From Xenopus tropicalis (Eukaryota > Chordata > Amphibia > Anura > Pipidae), in NCBI RefSeq assembly GCF_000004195.4, contig NC_030678.2:92194404-92258403 (forward strand): a stretch of 64,000 nucleotides of DNA, given 5' to 3'. A program made the translations under genes and the position numbers. Positions 45,753 through 58,435 of this stretch are shown here, piece by piece (positions within the stretch are counted from its first letter, which is position 1; every line of letters begins with the position of its first letter). Under the pieces are notes generated by a model. It saw nothing but the letters and a program-made list of their open reading frames with translations. It was not told where the DNA came from and did not search any database.

Positions 45753-46689
45753 AAAGCATTACTGTCCATTTGACATGACACAAATCAGATTCATTTATTG
45801 AGACAACCTGCTAATGGAACATGGGAAATATGGCAACATCCAGGCTAATAGTAATTCCAGGGCTCCCTTATGTCGATACATGCACTACCAGATAATTCAT
45901 CAGAGGAGGGGTAACTGGTGGCTTTTATCATTGGATTAATGTGCACGCAACTAGGCATCAATTTGAGCTTATTGAACATTTGGTTGCTTTGTAAATAAGC
46001 CTTGTGGTATTTTTTTATCTCTGGCCTGACATACTGTATCTGTTGATTCCCTCAAGTTGCTATGGTATGATTCTCCACCTTGCTATGATTCCAGTATTGC
46101 TTTGTGACTTGCTGATTTGACTACTGATTTGACTCTGACCTGCTTAATATTGGACTTTGATTTTGTATTGAATCTGTTGTATATGCCGCCTCTCTGTGAA
46201 TTCTTCAGTTTCCTGCTTAGTAAAGCTGCCTGGTAGTTAATCTCTTCAGTCTCCTGTTCAGTAAGCTGCCTGTCTGTGGATAACTTCAGTCTCCTGATTT
46301 GTAAAAACGCATGTCTCTTCAGTTTCCCTCAAGCCTTGCTACTCAGCCTCAGCTGAGGAGAAAGGAGAAAATAATTGAGATCTGCTTGTAGCTGTGCACA
46401 CAAGGAAGATTTGTCCTGTGTGTGCATTGACAGGTGGATCTGATTCATTCCTGTCGGTTTGCAGGATGGGTGCAGGACTGATTGGCTTTTTCTCCACCAT
46501 CATAAAACTCACTATGTGACATAAGGCTAAGTGACATTGTTACCAGTGACTTAGCACTGCCCAATATCCTCACCTCCATGGTCTTATAATTTATTATTAT
46601 TATTATACTTTACAGTTTAGCACTGGATACATTGTTACTCGTCTTCAGTATTCTTGATGGTGTCTCTATTAGATTCTTTCAAGACTTAT
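45753..46689. other. Non-coding; (ATT)n at 46590-46607
   Basis: 46190-46330 contains loosely repeated CTTCAGTCTCCTG words with AGTAAAGCTGCC, a degenerate tandem duplication. No gene was seen. Confidence 0.45.
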
Positions 46690-47123
46690 GGTGGCCATAT
46701 ACAAGATCCGCTCAGTTGCAAAGGTCACCAAGCAAGTGGACCTTCTCCCGATATGCCCACCTATGGGCCAAATGATCAATTTAAGACAGCAGGCATAGGC
46801 ACTGTTGGCTCGGGGACTGCATCAATGAGGTGATGCAGTACCCCATCCGATGGAAAAACTCAGGAAACTTTGGAAAAATTTGTGAGGCGGTGAAAAATTA
46901 GTAAACGCAACTTTTTTGGACATGAGCGCAACTTTTTTGACACGACTGTGCTTTTTTTTGACACAACTTTTTCTGTTTTGCAAAAAGATTTATCAATGGC
47001 AAAATGTGGAATTTCGCTGCCAATCCATGTCTGGCGAAAAAATGTGCTCATCGCTAGTGCCCATACACAGAACGGTCTAAAGGACCTATATCGGCAGCTG
47101 AAATCAGCCCGTGTATGGCCACC
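46690..47123. mobile_element. TIR element GGTGGCCATATACA, interrupted
   Basis: GGTGGCCATATACAAGATC at the left and CCCGTGTATGGCCACC at the right are inverted. TTAT adjoins both ends. It is split by the element at 46831-47056. Small relatives are at 55235 and 59170. Confidence 0.7.
46831..47056. mobile_element. hAT-like MITE, TAGTGATGAGCG family, left end lost
   Basis: The right end is GTGCTCATCGCTA, preceded by GCGAAATTCCACATTTTGCC-type sequence in reverse. The interior holds repeated CGCAACTTTTTTGGACATGA-like units. The left terminus is not identifiable, so the start is approximate. Confidence 0.6.
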
Positions 47124-47256
47124 TTTATACCTGAACTATGGCTATGGTGATATACTTATACTATTCATCTAACGCAATTGCAGCTGATGCACTGAAATTG
47201 ACACAAAGCAGATGCACCTGCACTGGTTGGTGTCATTTCCTCCATAAAACAATGTA

Positions 47257-47483
47257 CACTCACCTAAAGGATTATTAGGAACACCATACTAATACTCTTC
47301 TCTGACCTCTAGCATCAACAAGGCATTTTCGCCCACAGGACTGCCGCATACTGAGTAACATACGCAGTAACTGACCAGATTGTGGAATATATGCATTGAA
47401 GCAACTGCCATGTGATTGGTTGATTAGATAATTGCATTAGTGAGAAATTGAACAGGTCTTCCTAATAAACCTTTAGGTGAGTG
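47257..47483. mobile_element. Tc1/mariner-type MITE
   Basis: CACTCACCTAAAGGATTATT at the left and AATAAACCTTTAGGTGAGTG at the right, flanked by TA on both sides. 227 bp, no transposase. Confidence 0.88.
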
Positions 47484-50270
47484 TATGTGCCCATTGCTTT
47501 AGGCTCAACTGACACAGGTGAGAATCAGGCCCGTGTGGAAGTAGCCTTAAGGTGTGTTTGTTTTTTTTGGTTTTTTTTAAATAATTGATTCAAACAATGA
47601 ATTAAATAACTGCCCATTTAGTGTTTACTAGAAATCAAGTTTGCTCTGCATTTATACTGAATGTGTAACTGGGCATTAAATCTGGTACTGCATTTATACT
47701 ACTATACTGTATTTTCTGAAGCATTATATATAAAGCTGGCATATTATTGATGGTTACCATGAAACATGCCTTAAAAATACTGCTTGGTTATATTGCTGTT
47801 ATATTGAAGCCTCTATGGGGAAATTTACAGGCAAAATGGTGCTTTTGCTATTGGGACTAAAAGGAACATATACAGTGAATCCTAACCCCCTTTATTTGTC
47901 AAAAACTCAGTTGCACTGTATCTGAGCTATAGGAATACTCAGTGATGATAAGTCAGACATTTAAAATGCACTGTATTTGCTGTTGAAGGGTTTCTGAGCA
48001 GAAAAGGTAGCATTGCCAGTGACAGAGTTATGTGTTATGAGTGATAAAAATATGGCTTAATTAATATGGCAGAAACATTATTTCAGAAAAAGCAGCCTAG
48101 CTATAAAGGTAATGAAAAAAAAGTTTTTTTCTCACTGGAAAAGTCAAAATTATGTACTAAGAAAGTCAACTTTACTCAATCAGCCTTTGGGCCTATCAGT
48201 TGGTAAATACTACTTATGGCACCTTTAGCCTCCCCTTACAAAAATATCACCCTTCACTTATGGTGGTGTTATCTATAGGGTTTCCCTGTCAGCTGTGTGT
48301 GAATGTGATAGGGACCAATAGACTGCAAATTCACTGTAGAATATATGGTTGCTATATAACTATGAGATAATAATAACGTCTGACTCTTTGCTTAGTGTGA
48401 GCCTAACACTCTCTATGTACCAAGAGCAGTAACCAAGAGCAATAAGAGTTCAGTCATACATAAAAACACAGTTTAAGGGGAAGGGTAGAAAGTATTGCAT
48501 GGGTAGAATGCAAAGTATTAGCTTGTATATGTTTTAATAAAAAAGCACTGCCTGCTTTATTCTAATACATGTGACCATTAAAGAAAGTGTGCCCCTACAA
48601 AAGCTCTTTACTGCATGGTGGCAAAGTGTTTATTATAGGATTATGGGTTTATTATGAGAAACTCCAATACAAATAGACATACATACTATAAAATTAAGTT
48701 TCTTTTTTAGTATTCAGTGCAAGATTGATATATGCAAAAATGTGATGCAATTATCAGATGTATAGTTGTACTCTCACCGGTTATTTATTTTGTTTCCAAT
48801 ATGGAAATGTCCTCCATATTCTGGGTTGCCTTATTACATCTTAAAGGTACCCATAGGGGCATTTGACAACTTGCCTTTCACATTTGTCTGTTTTGCAATG
48901 ATGCAAGGCCTCATCAGTGGACCCTACACACAATCTGATTATCATTCAGCTCAGTTACAACCCTGTTTGTCTAGTTTTATAGTCATTACAAGAGAACCAG
49001 AAAAAAACACACTTTGTACAAGCTGGTAGCGGTGAGCTCCTGTTTCCGAGAGTTTACAGTCAGAAGTGTAACTGAGAGTTTAAACAGAGTTTAACTATAA
49101 ATTGGGGGGAGATACATGTGACTGACAACTTTCTCTTTGTAGATGGTGCATCTTTAGTGGGCAATACATTAAAAATGTATAAGTAAATAATTATCTTAAT
49201 AGCATTAGAATAACATTTGTTAATCATTGTATTTTTGCTGTTTCAGCTTTGTTACTCCAACGTGACACAGTACCAGGTTACAAAAAGGACAAATGTGTTG
49301 TTTGTGACACAATTAGCATGAATATGCTTCCACTTTTCACACAGACCTCTTGTCTATTGATCACACTAAGACAAAGCAGAATTTCTCTCCTTAAGTGTGA
49401 GATTAGATGGCCCACATTGTTCAACTGGAGATAACAGGCTGTGACAATGGCTGTTTGATTAAATGAGACTAGTATAGAGGTAGGGAGAAGCTGAAGGGAC
49501 AGAAGAGAGAGGCTCCCTAATTGGGAGCAGCAGTATGCTGCTTCTTTTGTCCCCAGTGAGGGAGGTATTCTGTCCATCAGGCAGGCGTCAGGCGCCAGCT
49601 CCAGGACAAAAGCTTGTCTGCTGCCAATGTGGCTGGGATTTCCAACTGCCCACCCATTCTATTTTGCAGCAACACTTAACCCTTTCTCTTTATGCTAAAC
49701 AGAATGAAGCCACAAGTTCACTGATTAGTCAGCACAACAATGATACAAGCAGAAAAGCAGAGACAAGGGCAAATAAAGCTCTCCATCATAAAGAATACTA
49801 GTTCAAACCAAGCTGCTTATGAATATATATATACATATATATATATATAAGGGCTGAACAGAACCACAGATGATATAAAGTAACAATAACCGCAAGCCTC
49901 ATGATTAATTTGCTTTTCAAATGCCATAGTCAGTGAGTCCGACTTTTGCATAAGCAGCATTAAAATGCAAACAGTTCAAAAACCACGAAACATTAAAAAT
50001 TAAAACCAACTTTAAAATGATCCAGAATATAAATGCATATATACTTACAAAAAATATTTCAGATGAACTGCCGAATAAGGGCTCAAAATTCTGCAGTGAC
50101 TTTTATATAAGACCTGTGACTTCTGTGACAGAATGCTCTCTTACAAAGATAAGCTGGAATCCCAGGTACAGAACAGTAGGAAATTGCTACTTTTTTACGC
50201 ATTTAGTTACAAGTGTTACTATATATATTTTTGCATTCAAGTAAGTTACAGTGTTTCAACACTCTTCTAC
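47484..50270. other. Non-coding, mostly unique; (TA)n at 49822-49849
   Basis: Frames up to 99 codons on both strands around 49249-49801 overlap without motifs. 49300-49780 is complex and repeat-free. No splice-bounded exon was recognised. Confidence 0.45.
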
Positions 50271-50274
50271 TTGT

Positions 50275-50496
50275 CTAAAAATGAAATGAAACTGCAGCCA
50301 AAATTTGGTGCAACAAAAATTTGTGAGGTAAAAGTTGCGGTCGCACCAAATAAGTGCCGGTCGCATAAAAAAAAGTGGCACAATGAAAAAGTCCTGTGGT
50401 GCCCACATTTCGCACATTTTTCATGGTTTCATGAATTTTTTAGCAGTTTCCCAAATTTTTCGGTGAAGTGAAACAGGATAGATTCACTCATCACTA
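50275..50496. mobile_element. hAT-like MITE, TAGTGATGAGCG family, partial
   Basis: The right end is GATTCACTCATCACTA at 50496. The interior has GGTCGCACCAAATAAGTGCC and GGTCGCATAAAAAAAAGTGG units. The left terminus is not identifiable. Confidence 0.65.
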
Positions 50497-50813
50497 TTTA
50501 GGATGCAAACAGCAGGCATTAGTCTATAGGTGATGAATAATATATTACCAGTATTATTAACCTATGGGTCATGAGCCAAAAATGTGTTCTTATGCTGTTT
50601 GTGGGGGGGTCCCCAAGACCCCCTTTAACAATGTACAGTATAATTTCCTTGAAGCAACAGAAAACTACACTAACAATGTGCAGTAATTTGGGATCTCTAA
50701 GTAATTAAGAAAGACTAATTTAAACAACCCAACAATCAGATAATCCCCTCTGAGCAACCTCCATCACCAGTCTCTCTGTGCTTAATACAGAGACCTGCGG
50801 CTACCCCATGAAT
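50497..50813. other. Non-coding, no recognised repeat
   Basis: No supported feature. Confidence 0.45.
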
Positions 50814-50821
50814 GCAACATT

Positions 50822-51048
50822 AAGGCCTGGAGTTGTGGCGAGGCCACAAAGGCCCAGACCTAGGGTGGCACAAATTTAGGGGGGCACGCATTTTTGACAT
50901 TTTGCTCCCATACGGAGCAATGGGGACTTCTCCTCACTGCTTTGTAATGGGAGTTTAAATGCCTGTGCATGCGCACATGCACGCGGGGTGGGGGGTAGGG
51001 CGAATAGGGGGGCGGCCTAGGGGCGCCCGGATTTGAAATCCGGCGCTG
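50822..51048. mobile_element. hAT element ending CCGGCGCTG
   Basis: It starts AAGGCCTGGAGTTGTGGCG and ends GATTTGAAATCCGGCGCTG. Flanks GCAACATT and GCTACATT (7 of 8) are the target duplication. GC-rich, 227 bp. Confidence 0.75.
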
Positions 51049-51056
51049 GCTACATT

Positions 51057-51434
51057 ATCTGTATTCAGCAGCTAATTAATGAGGGTCAGGGGAGGAATTA
51101 AGGTGGGCCCCCATTCCTCTCAGAAAAAGGGGAAACGGGGCACCATGACCTATGATCAAGTACTCTTGGAGCACAAAACGTGTAAGACGATAGGGATGTT
51201 GTTTAAATTTGTTTTTAACTTATTTTTCATGATGACCTTTGTGATCTCTAGAGTCCACTTTTTCTGATGTTTATGAATATGGTTTTTATATACCCCTAGC
51301 TGAGGGTCTGGGGTTGGTGCACCTGGACCATGTTTTAAATTTGGTAAGTTTGGTAAGTTTTTCTAGGCTGGGTATGGTTATAGTTGAATTGGTTTATATG
51401 CCGCTTTCCTGTGGAAAGTTATGGATCGGAAATA
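51057..51434. other. Non-coding, no recognised repeat
   Basis: Short frames only. Confidence 0.4.
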
Positions 51435-51442
51435 GACGCAAT

Positions 51443-51652
51443 CAGGGGTGGGCCAAGCGACCGGGCACCTTAGGTGACACAGTCCACCACCTCGCCTGCT
51501 CTTACCTGCCCCCACTCCCATGTGTGGAAATGGACATGCGCATGCATGACAATATCCTGAGAGGTGGAGCGCTTGTGAGGTGGCGGGGGGTGAGACAGAC
51601 AGAAGCCCCCCCTTGCTGGAGCCTCTTCTGCCTACACCTAGTTCTGGTCCAG
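51443..51652. mobile_element. hAT element CAGGGGTGGGCC...GGTCCAG
   Basis: It starts CAGGGGTGGGCCAAGCG and ends CACCTAGTTCTGGTCCAG. Flanks GACGCAAT and GATGCAAT (7 of 8). Overlapping open frames on both strands (122 and 140 codons) run through it and are not genes. Confidence 0.75.
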
Positions 51653-51660
51653 GATGCAAT

Positions 51661-52849
51661 GCATGTGTCTTGTACTTACTAGCGCAATATAGCCCTGTAC
51701 TTACCATCTGCATTAAGGATGGCCTGCACCCACCTTGTGTCTTGTGAACTGTAGAGACCAAATCTGGGGGTAGAAGTGATCTATGCATCTTGCTTTCCAC
51801 ATCCTGTTAAATTACCCCCTTAATGTCCTTTAATAGATTCCGAAGGCCCCATAAATGCACATCAGAGTACTTGTGTGTAGATCAGTGTTGGGAACCTATG
51901 ACCTTTTCATATGTTCATGACCTTTATTGCTCTATGTCTCTGTTTAGATCTGCCTTTTCCAGAATAGCATCTGACTAGTTTTAGAAAAACCCTGGCTCTG
52001 CATCCATCACATCGCCTGAGATGCTCTACATTATTGCATGTTTACTCAATTTAAATTCATTGTCTATTATAAGCCAGGGTGCCTTCCCTTCACTTTGTAC
52101 ACCACTGTATTTAAATATAGGCCCCTGGGATCCCTGTTCAGGTTTATTGTGAATATAAAGTACATGTCACTGAGGGATTAAAGCTTATTACTCTCATACT
52201 CAAATGCCTTTAAGGGACACTAATATCAAAAGACAAACAGTCATTGTGTTTGTGTAAAACCACCGTGTAATGCTGAGCAAATAGTGTAACACTAAGATTG
52301 TTTTTTTCCTACTTTTGTAATCATATTTCAGGTTGTACCGAGAAACATAATTCTCAGATTGTATCTACTTTCCCCATGTTTAATGACAGCAGCCTCGGCA
52401 TGTTTTATGACTAAATAAGACTGTGAAAATGAAAAAATAATGTCCTTGTTCATTTAATCTCCATCTGACCTGGCCCACAGAAACAGCTATTGGCAATATC
52501 AAGGACAACTTGTAAGGCCCAAGGTTAAACAATTCAATCAATGCAAGGTCTGTACATAATGATTTAAAGGGCAGGTAAATGCTACAATTTTTTACCTAAT
52601 GAAAGAAAATAATTTACCACTATCCAAAGGAGAGTATGATACAAAGATAAGGCACTTTGGAGCATTAGGTATTATTTTTATTCTTATTAGAATGCCTTAT
52701 TTTTCAAATTTTATTTGTCTAAATTAAACATTAAGGGGTGACTGTAATAATTATTTGCTGGTTGCATCACTTTCCCAGACTGCTATCACTTGCATGCTGA
52801 TTTATTTCCACAACTTTCCATTTGCCGTAAGAAAGCCTTCCTAACCACA
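51661..52849. other. Non-coding, no recognised repeat
   Basis: No supported feature. Confidence 0.45.
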
Positions 52850-53302
52850 TTAAAGGAGAAGGAAAGTCATTTTGGTATTATACTGCCAATAGATTCACCA
52901 CATTAGTGCCACCTAGAACAATTTATTTATTCTGAAGAAAGCTTTACCATACCCTGAAGCTTTCTCTGTTTGTTTAAGACAGCAGCTGTCATTCTTCATA
53001 GCCCTTATAGCTCAGATCACACATTCCAAAGGGTGGGGGGGAGTGAGTTTTATGAATTCTTATGGGGAGGGGAGCAGGAGAGGGGAGAGAGAACTGTGCA
53101 GACTCTGGCCATGGGAATGAAGGATTTTTCTGAGAGAGGAAACCAGATACCCTAAGAACATGTTTACAAAAAAGGAGACAAGAAATCCTGTGTTTCTTTT
53201 GATAGAGGACTCAGTGTCGCTTTTCTGTGAGTGCTTACAGCTGTATTTACATAGACCTTTCTGATAAAGCTTACTTAGTTTTTACCTTTCCTTCTCCTTT
53301 AA
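52850..53302. mobile_element. T2-type MITE, complete
   Basis: TTAAAGGAGAAGGAAAGTC at the left and CCTTTCCTTCTCCTTTAA at the right, TTAA target. 453 bp, reverse orientation to 7303, same family and nearly colinear with it. Confidence 0.9.
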
Positions 53303-53930
53303 AACATACCAATGGAGGGCACTGGCCTATTAACTAAGGGCAAGACCAGCAGAAAGGTATTAAAATTTACATGACTTGCACAGAGTGCACTGGGGGTCCA
53401 TCTGCTGAATCCCCTAAGATCTCACAACTGACCAGAGATAACTTAAATACACAAACTGGATTAGGGAAAGCAAAGTAGTTCCTTGTGTTTTGTGGTAGCA
53501 AAAATATAATTTTCAAGAAACCAGTATTTGTGAAGTTACAGCATTTTATATTTATAAATACATGTGCCAGCTGTTACTTTTACTTGACTTGCCTGCCCTT
53601 GGGTGCAATTTGACTTATTTTTCCACCAATGGGACATTAAACATTAGCCTTGGGCAAAGGATAATCCAAATATTAGATTCAGCCATCATTCCTGTGTCTA
53701 CAAGACATAACAGAAAATCATTTCAAATTGTATTACTAGGATCAATGAGTAGCCAAACCTGGCACCCAGTTTATGGAGTGAACAAAACTGGACCAACTTT
53801 TAATGTGCATTTTACACTCTGTCAGTAGGCAGTTTCTATCAGTATGGAGAATGAAAAAGGGACAGCAGCAGGTGTTAGCTTCAGATAAGGCACTTTAAAA
53901 GAGGAGGAAAGGTTAAATCATTTGGGGTGG
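53303..53930. other. Non-coding, no recognised repeat
   Basis: The 88-codon frame at 53562 has no motif. Confidence 0.45.
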
Positions 53931-53934
53931 GGGA

Positions 53935-54190
53935 GCAGAAAACTACCAGCCCAGGGTATTTCTGAGGGAGCACGAGAGAGCAATTGTCTTTTTCCACTTC
54001 TTCATTCTGCATTGGCCCCATGCCGCTCCATGCACAGTAGAATGTTGAAAAGTTGGCTTTTTGCTTAAAATTCGGCTTTTCACAAAACTGCCTATGAACA
54101 CCCATGTAAAAAAGGAAGTACTGACCCGGGCTATCAGGTAAGTTATTACAATCTTTGGGGGGTGTCTAACATTTGGTACCCCCAAGTGAT
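53935..54190. repeat. Probable interspersed repeat, unclassified
   Basis: Words such as TGAAAAGTTGGCTTTTTGC, AAAATTCGGCTTTTCAC and GGGGGGTGTCTAACATTTGG recall a common Xenopus dispersed repeat. The ends were not resolved. Confidence 0.35.
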
Positions 54191-54295
54191 TTAACTTTTT
54201 CTTTCTTCAGTAAAACATTAAATATTTTTCAAATTTAATGTGATGAATTAAAAACTTTTAATGTAGCCACATTATTATTAACATGTTTTTATAAA

Positions 54296-54425
54296 GAGCC
54301 AACATAATCCGCATCATTGTACAGTACAGTAAATGGGAGTATACATTACACATACAAGAAAACAACCCATAACCAATAGATACTGTTAAAAAGGCCCTGG
54401 CCAAAAAAGCTTGTTATCTAAAAAC
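54296..54425. repeat. Interspersed repeat tail (as at 8465)
   Basis: GAGCCAACATAATCCGCATC, CAGTAAATGGGAGTATACAT and AAGGCCCTGGCCAAAAAAGC follow the order of the tail repeats at 8465 and 41459. Confidence 0.45.
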
Positions 54426-55230
54426 CACCTGTCTATTGTATTATGTTCTTTTTTGTTCTATACCATGTAGTTTTAGTAGTATAGTTTATGAGCATCTTTG
54501 CAAACCCTGGCTGAAGAGGAAATACCCAGCACAATGCACAACCTTCACTGGATCAAAAACAAATGGAATACCCACCAAGTACACTTCCATTGATTCTCCA
54601 ACAATAATGGTGCTCATACATCAGCATCAGCTCAACCCCACTTCATCAATATAAGAGCCTATTGGTCTGTGTATAGGGACACTAAAAACACATTTTTTAT
54701 TTTCTGTATTTTTTTATTTAGGCAGCTTTTTTGTCCACCAGTTTGGAATTTCAGCAACTCAGGCCTAATTAACCCTTGCAATCAGACTTTAATGTATCTT
54801 TCCTCTGTCTATTCCTTTACTGGGCTGAAACAGGTACCTGGTATTTTGCAGCCTTTTGCCTTACCTGCCTTGTTGCTGTTCTCTTTATGTTGGCCTAATA
54901 AACTGTTGCCAGTCTACTTCTTCCTAATCTATTCTTAAACACTAGTCAGTGGCCCTTGTGACCCTTGTGGCCCACTGGTGGTCATTCCTATGTGGGGTTT
55001 GGGCCACTGTGAGTGACATGGGCAGTGGTTTGAATAAGATCCAGGAAGATGAATAGGGAAGGACCTGAGCAGAAAAATAAGTATTAAAAAGTATCAATAG
55101 CAGTTCAATTGTGGTCTCACAAAGTCAGTGACCCCCATTTAAAATTTGGAAAGAGGCAGAGGAGGAAGGAAAATAATAGGCAGGGGCATATTTAGAGTGG
55201 ATTGTATGTCCCTACCCACAGTTCCTAAAC
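54426..55230. other. Non-coding, no recognised repeat
   Basis: No supported feature. Confidence 0.45.
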
Positions 55231-55234
55231 TAAA

Positions 55235-55314
55235 CCTGGCCATACAGTATAAGATCTGCTTGTTTGGCAAGGTCACCTGAATTGACAGCTTATATCTGCC
55301 CTTGTATGGCCACC
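55235..55314. mobile_element. Small copy of the GGTGGCCATA element
   Basis: CTGGCCATACAGTATAAGAT at the left and CCCTTGTATGGCCACC at the right. It directly abuts the following T2-MITE. Confidence 0.55.
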
Positions 55315-55891
55315 TTAAAGGAATTCTTTCATGGCTTTCATAGTGTATATTTATTTCTGAATTACAGTATTTACATAGCAAATAATTCCCTCAAACATTT
55401 AAAATGTTATTCTTCAACCAACAAATGTATTTAGCTGCAATATTGGTGTGTAGGCAGCCATCTCAGTGCATTGTACCTGAGTCTGAGCTTCCAGAAGGAG
55501 CCAGCGCTACACATTAGAACTGCTTTCACATTACTTGTTGTACTTGGATTTTTTACTATTTAGTGTCTTTCTGATATCTACCACTTTTAGCAATACAGAT
55601 GTCAGGGAGCTGCTATCTTGCTACCATTGTTCTGCTGATCGGCTGCTGGGAGGGGGGTGATATCACTCCAACGCAGCAGTAAAGTGTGACTGAAGTTTAT
55701 CAGAGCACAAGTCACATGGCTGTGGCAGCCTGGGAAGTGAAGAATATGGCTAGCCCTGTGTGAGATTTTAAAATTAAATTTAAAAAATCTGTTTGTGCCT
55801 TTGAAAAATGGATTTCAACACAGGATTCTGTTGGAGAAGCTCTATTAACTGATGCGTTTTAAAAAACATGTCCATGACAGTATTCCTTTAA
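55315..55891. mobile_element. T2-type MITE (TTAAAGGAATTC)
   Basis: TTAAAGGAATTCTTTCATGG at the left and CCATGACAGTATTCCTTTAA at the right, TTAA target, 577 bp. Confidence 0.85.
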
Positions 55892-57660
55892 AGGATTATT
55901 ACACAACCTAATTAGATAAGTGCTGAGGGACAAGACACAGATAAACAGTACATAAACAGAGATAAACAGATAAACATGACCCTATAGGACCCTATATAAA
56001 TAGGAACATTAGGCTAGCTATGATATTTTGAACAGTATGAAATATTGCACATTACTGGCCCTTGGGTAGAAATGACTGGGCCCAGCAGAGCTATACCACA
56101 ATACAATTATTGCTGCCCTCATTTCACCCAAATGGATTGCTTATATTCTGCAGTATGACCTGAGCCACATTCTGACTGTGATGGCTTATTATATTTACAT
56201 TTAATTAAATCCTGTGTCTAAATGAAACCCTGATTATAAATAAGGTAAATATTCTCCTTGGCCATATTATTTTTTCAGTGCCACATGTTAGCAAGCAGTA
56301 ATATATTAAGGACAATCTTCTTGTGGTGACTTATCCAGATAAAATAGCATATACTTTAAAAGTGAAAACTGTGGTTACGTACAGCTACCCTCTTCAAATG
56401 CAGCCAAAGCCAGGAGACATTAACAGTGGCAATTTATATGATTACACATCCCACCAAAGCTATTTGCTTGACAAGGATTCTTTTGTATTATTAAATGCCT
56501 TTCCTGTTTTCCGTAGCCTAGAATTAAACTGATCAGATCACATTCATCCCCATATAAAGCACAGAAGTCATGTTAGGATAGCAAGGCTATCTTGGGCTCT
56601 GTATATCCCTGCCAGCAGATTGCTAATGCCAAAAACAAATTATACATGATTTCTTTTTCACCTGGACTGACCATGATATAAACAGGTATATTGGATACGG
56701 CAAGAGTTACAGGAGGTAACACAGTACATTAAATGTCTATTCGCCATTCTATAAAGCTTAAAACAGGCCTCGTAATAAGAACAGTATTACTGTCTGCAAA
56801 AGAATTGAAATCTATGCAGTCATGAACAACTATGACCCAGATGGGCCCCCTGCAGGTGAGAGACGTTATAACAACATCTCAAAAAGAATAAGTGCCCTTC
56901 GTTTGGTTTTCTGTCAAATCTATTCCATCACTGAAGATGATGATGTACTTTAGAAGAAAATGAATGATACATTCAGTTTAAGATACAAATTTAGAGAAAT
57001 ATCTATAGCAAATATTATGGTTCTTATTCATGTATACAGTTAAGATCAAATTTGGATCTATAAAACCTTATTATTATTGATATGTGATACACAAAAGCCA
57101 AACGTATCCTGTAAATTATATCCTTATAAACAGTGCATAGATGTCACCAGTTTAATTGGTGCTTGATGTAATTTCTATCACATGACTCACTGGAACTTGT
57201 GTATTATAGAAAATAATGCACAGCCTGAAGTCACCTTCCAGGTGATCTGTATAAAAGGCCTTTAGCATTGTGCTTTTATATGGAACATCTGAGGTTACTT
57301 CTAATATCCTTATATTTTACAAAAGGGGGATACGCTATTGAGTCTATAAAAATGATATTGCATTATAAGTAGACAGCTCTAGCACGCTTTGTTTCTCAGA
57401 GCCCTGACAAGGACTCCCTTACTTTCCGTACCCCAAACAGAGCATGATTCTCAGTAACATCTAGGATCTCCTAGCACCTTCACTTTACACTGCTCCTCTC
57501 CCAGTGCTTCCTCTGCAGGCCTTCCTATCTGTCAGCACAAGAGAAGGGACTCCTTCCCGTCCCTGCACAAACAAATACATAGGGAGAGACAAGTATTCAC
57601 AGCCTCGCTACACACAAACATCAGTGCTTTCTGCTTTTCATTCTTTACTCCATATTTCCA
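55892..57660. other. Non-coding, mostly unique
   Basis: No recognised repeat or exon. The 73-codon frame at 57504 has no motif. Confidence 0.45.
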
Positions 57661-57865
57661 CAGTGTTTTGGCAAAAAAGCCTGGGTTATTTAATAAAAGT
57701 CACTACGTTTGCCCAGGGGCAGTAACCAGTAGCAACCAATAAGATGGTTGCTTGTAAACAGGTGAGCAGTAAGTTCTACCTACTGATTGGTTGGTATGGG
57801 TTACTGCTCCTGGGCAAACTTAGTATCTTTTATTACATAACCCAGACTCTTTTGCCAAGACACTG
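57661..57865. mobile_element. Long-TIR element CAGTGTTTTGGCA
   Basis: The element starts CAGTGTTTTGGCAAAAAAGC and ends in its inverse (TTTTGCCAAGACACTG). Inverted identity extends for most of each half, through GTTTGCCCAGGGGCAGTAACC and its partner. A half copy is at 15405. The 147-codon frame starting at 57744 begins inside it and continues into unrelated DNA. Confidence 0.75.
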
Positions 57866-58244
57866 GAAACATGCAGTACAGAATTATACACAGAAAGCAG
57901 GTTGTGTGAGTTGTGTCCACTGTATATCTGTGAATGGGCACAAAAACCACAAAAGATTAGGATTGCAGAGCTTTAAGGAGGTGCCAGCCTGTCCACAAAA
58001 ACAAATTCATACTACTGAATATTTTATCAAAAAGAGACACTTACATACTGCTATGTTTTTCTCCAAAATGCACCTGACAATTGACAAGACTGGCAACTTG
58101 CAGTGTTCAACGAGGGTTAATTTATGCCTCCTCCCACTGAGCTACAAGGCAGCTCCCTCAGCCCACTGCTACTCAGCATTACAGTAGGTAAGACAGAATA
58201 GGTATGTGCCTATAGACCTTGTGCCCAGGCTTGAACTATGATTC
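57866..58244. other. Non-coding; no recognised repeat
   Basis: This is the remainder of the 147-codon frame, with no motif. Confidence 0.4.
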
Positions 58245-58435
58245 AGAATAGACCCTCGCATTTCAAGCACACAGAGGCCCAAACAGCCCCCACCAGCCCA
58301 CTAAGCAGTAACTGTCTATGGTATCTTACAGCAGCCCTTTGGCATTTGCAGAATCCACAGATTGCCAGTCCAGGCCTAGTTGTGCCCTAGGCATGTGCCT
58401 CTTCTACCTACCCCTAGTTCTGACCCTGGTTTATT
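58245..58435. mobile_element. Two abutting hAT-type fragments
   Basis: 58250-58374 matches the element at 60662 (CTGTCTATGGTATCTTACAG, AGATTGCCAGTCCAGGCCT). It runs straight into GTGCCCTAGGCATGTGCCTC and CCTAGTTCTGACCCTGG, a right end of the 51443 family. Confidence 0.5.

Noticed and set aside
51314..51800. Overlapping 122- and 140-codon frames on opposite strands
   Set aside because: They are GC-rich hAT sequence, open on both strands by composition.
57744..58187. 147-codon plus-strand frame
   Set aside because: It starts inside a long-TIR element and runs into unrelated DNA, with no domain.
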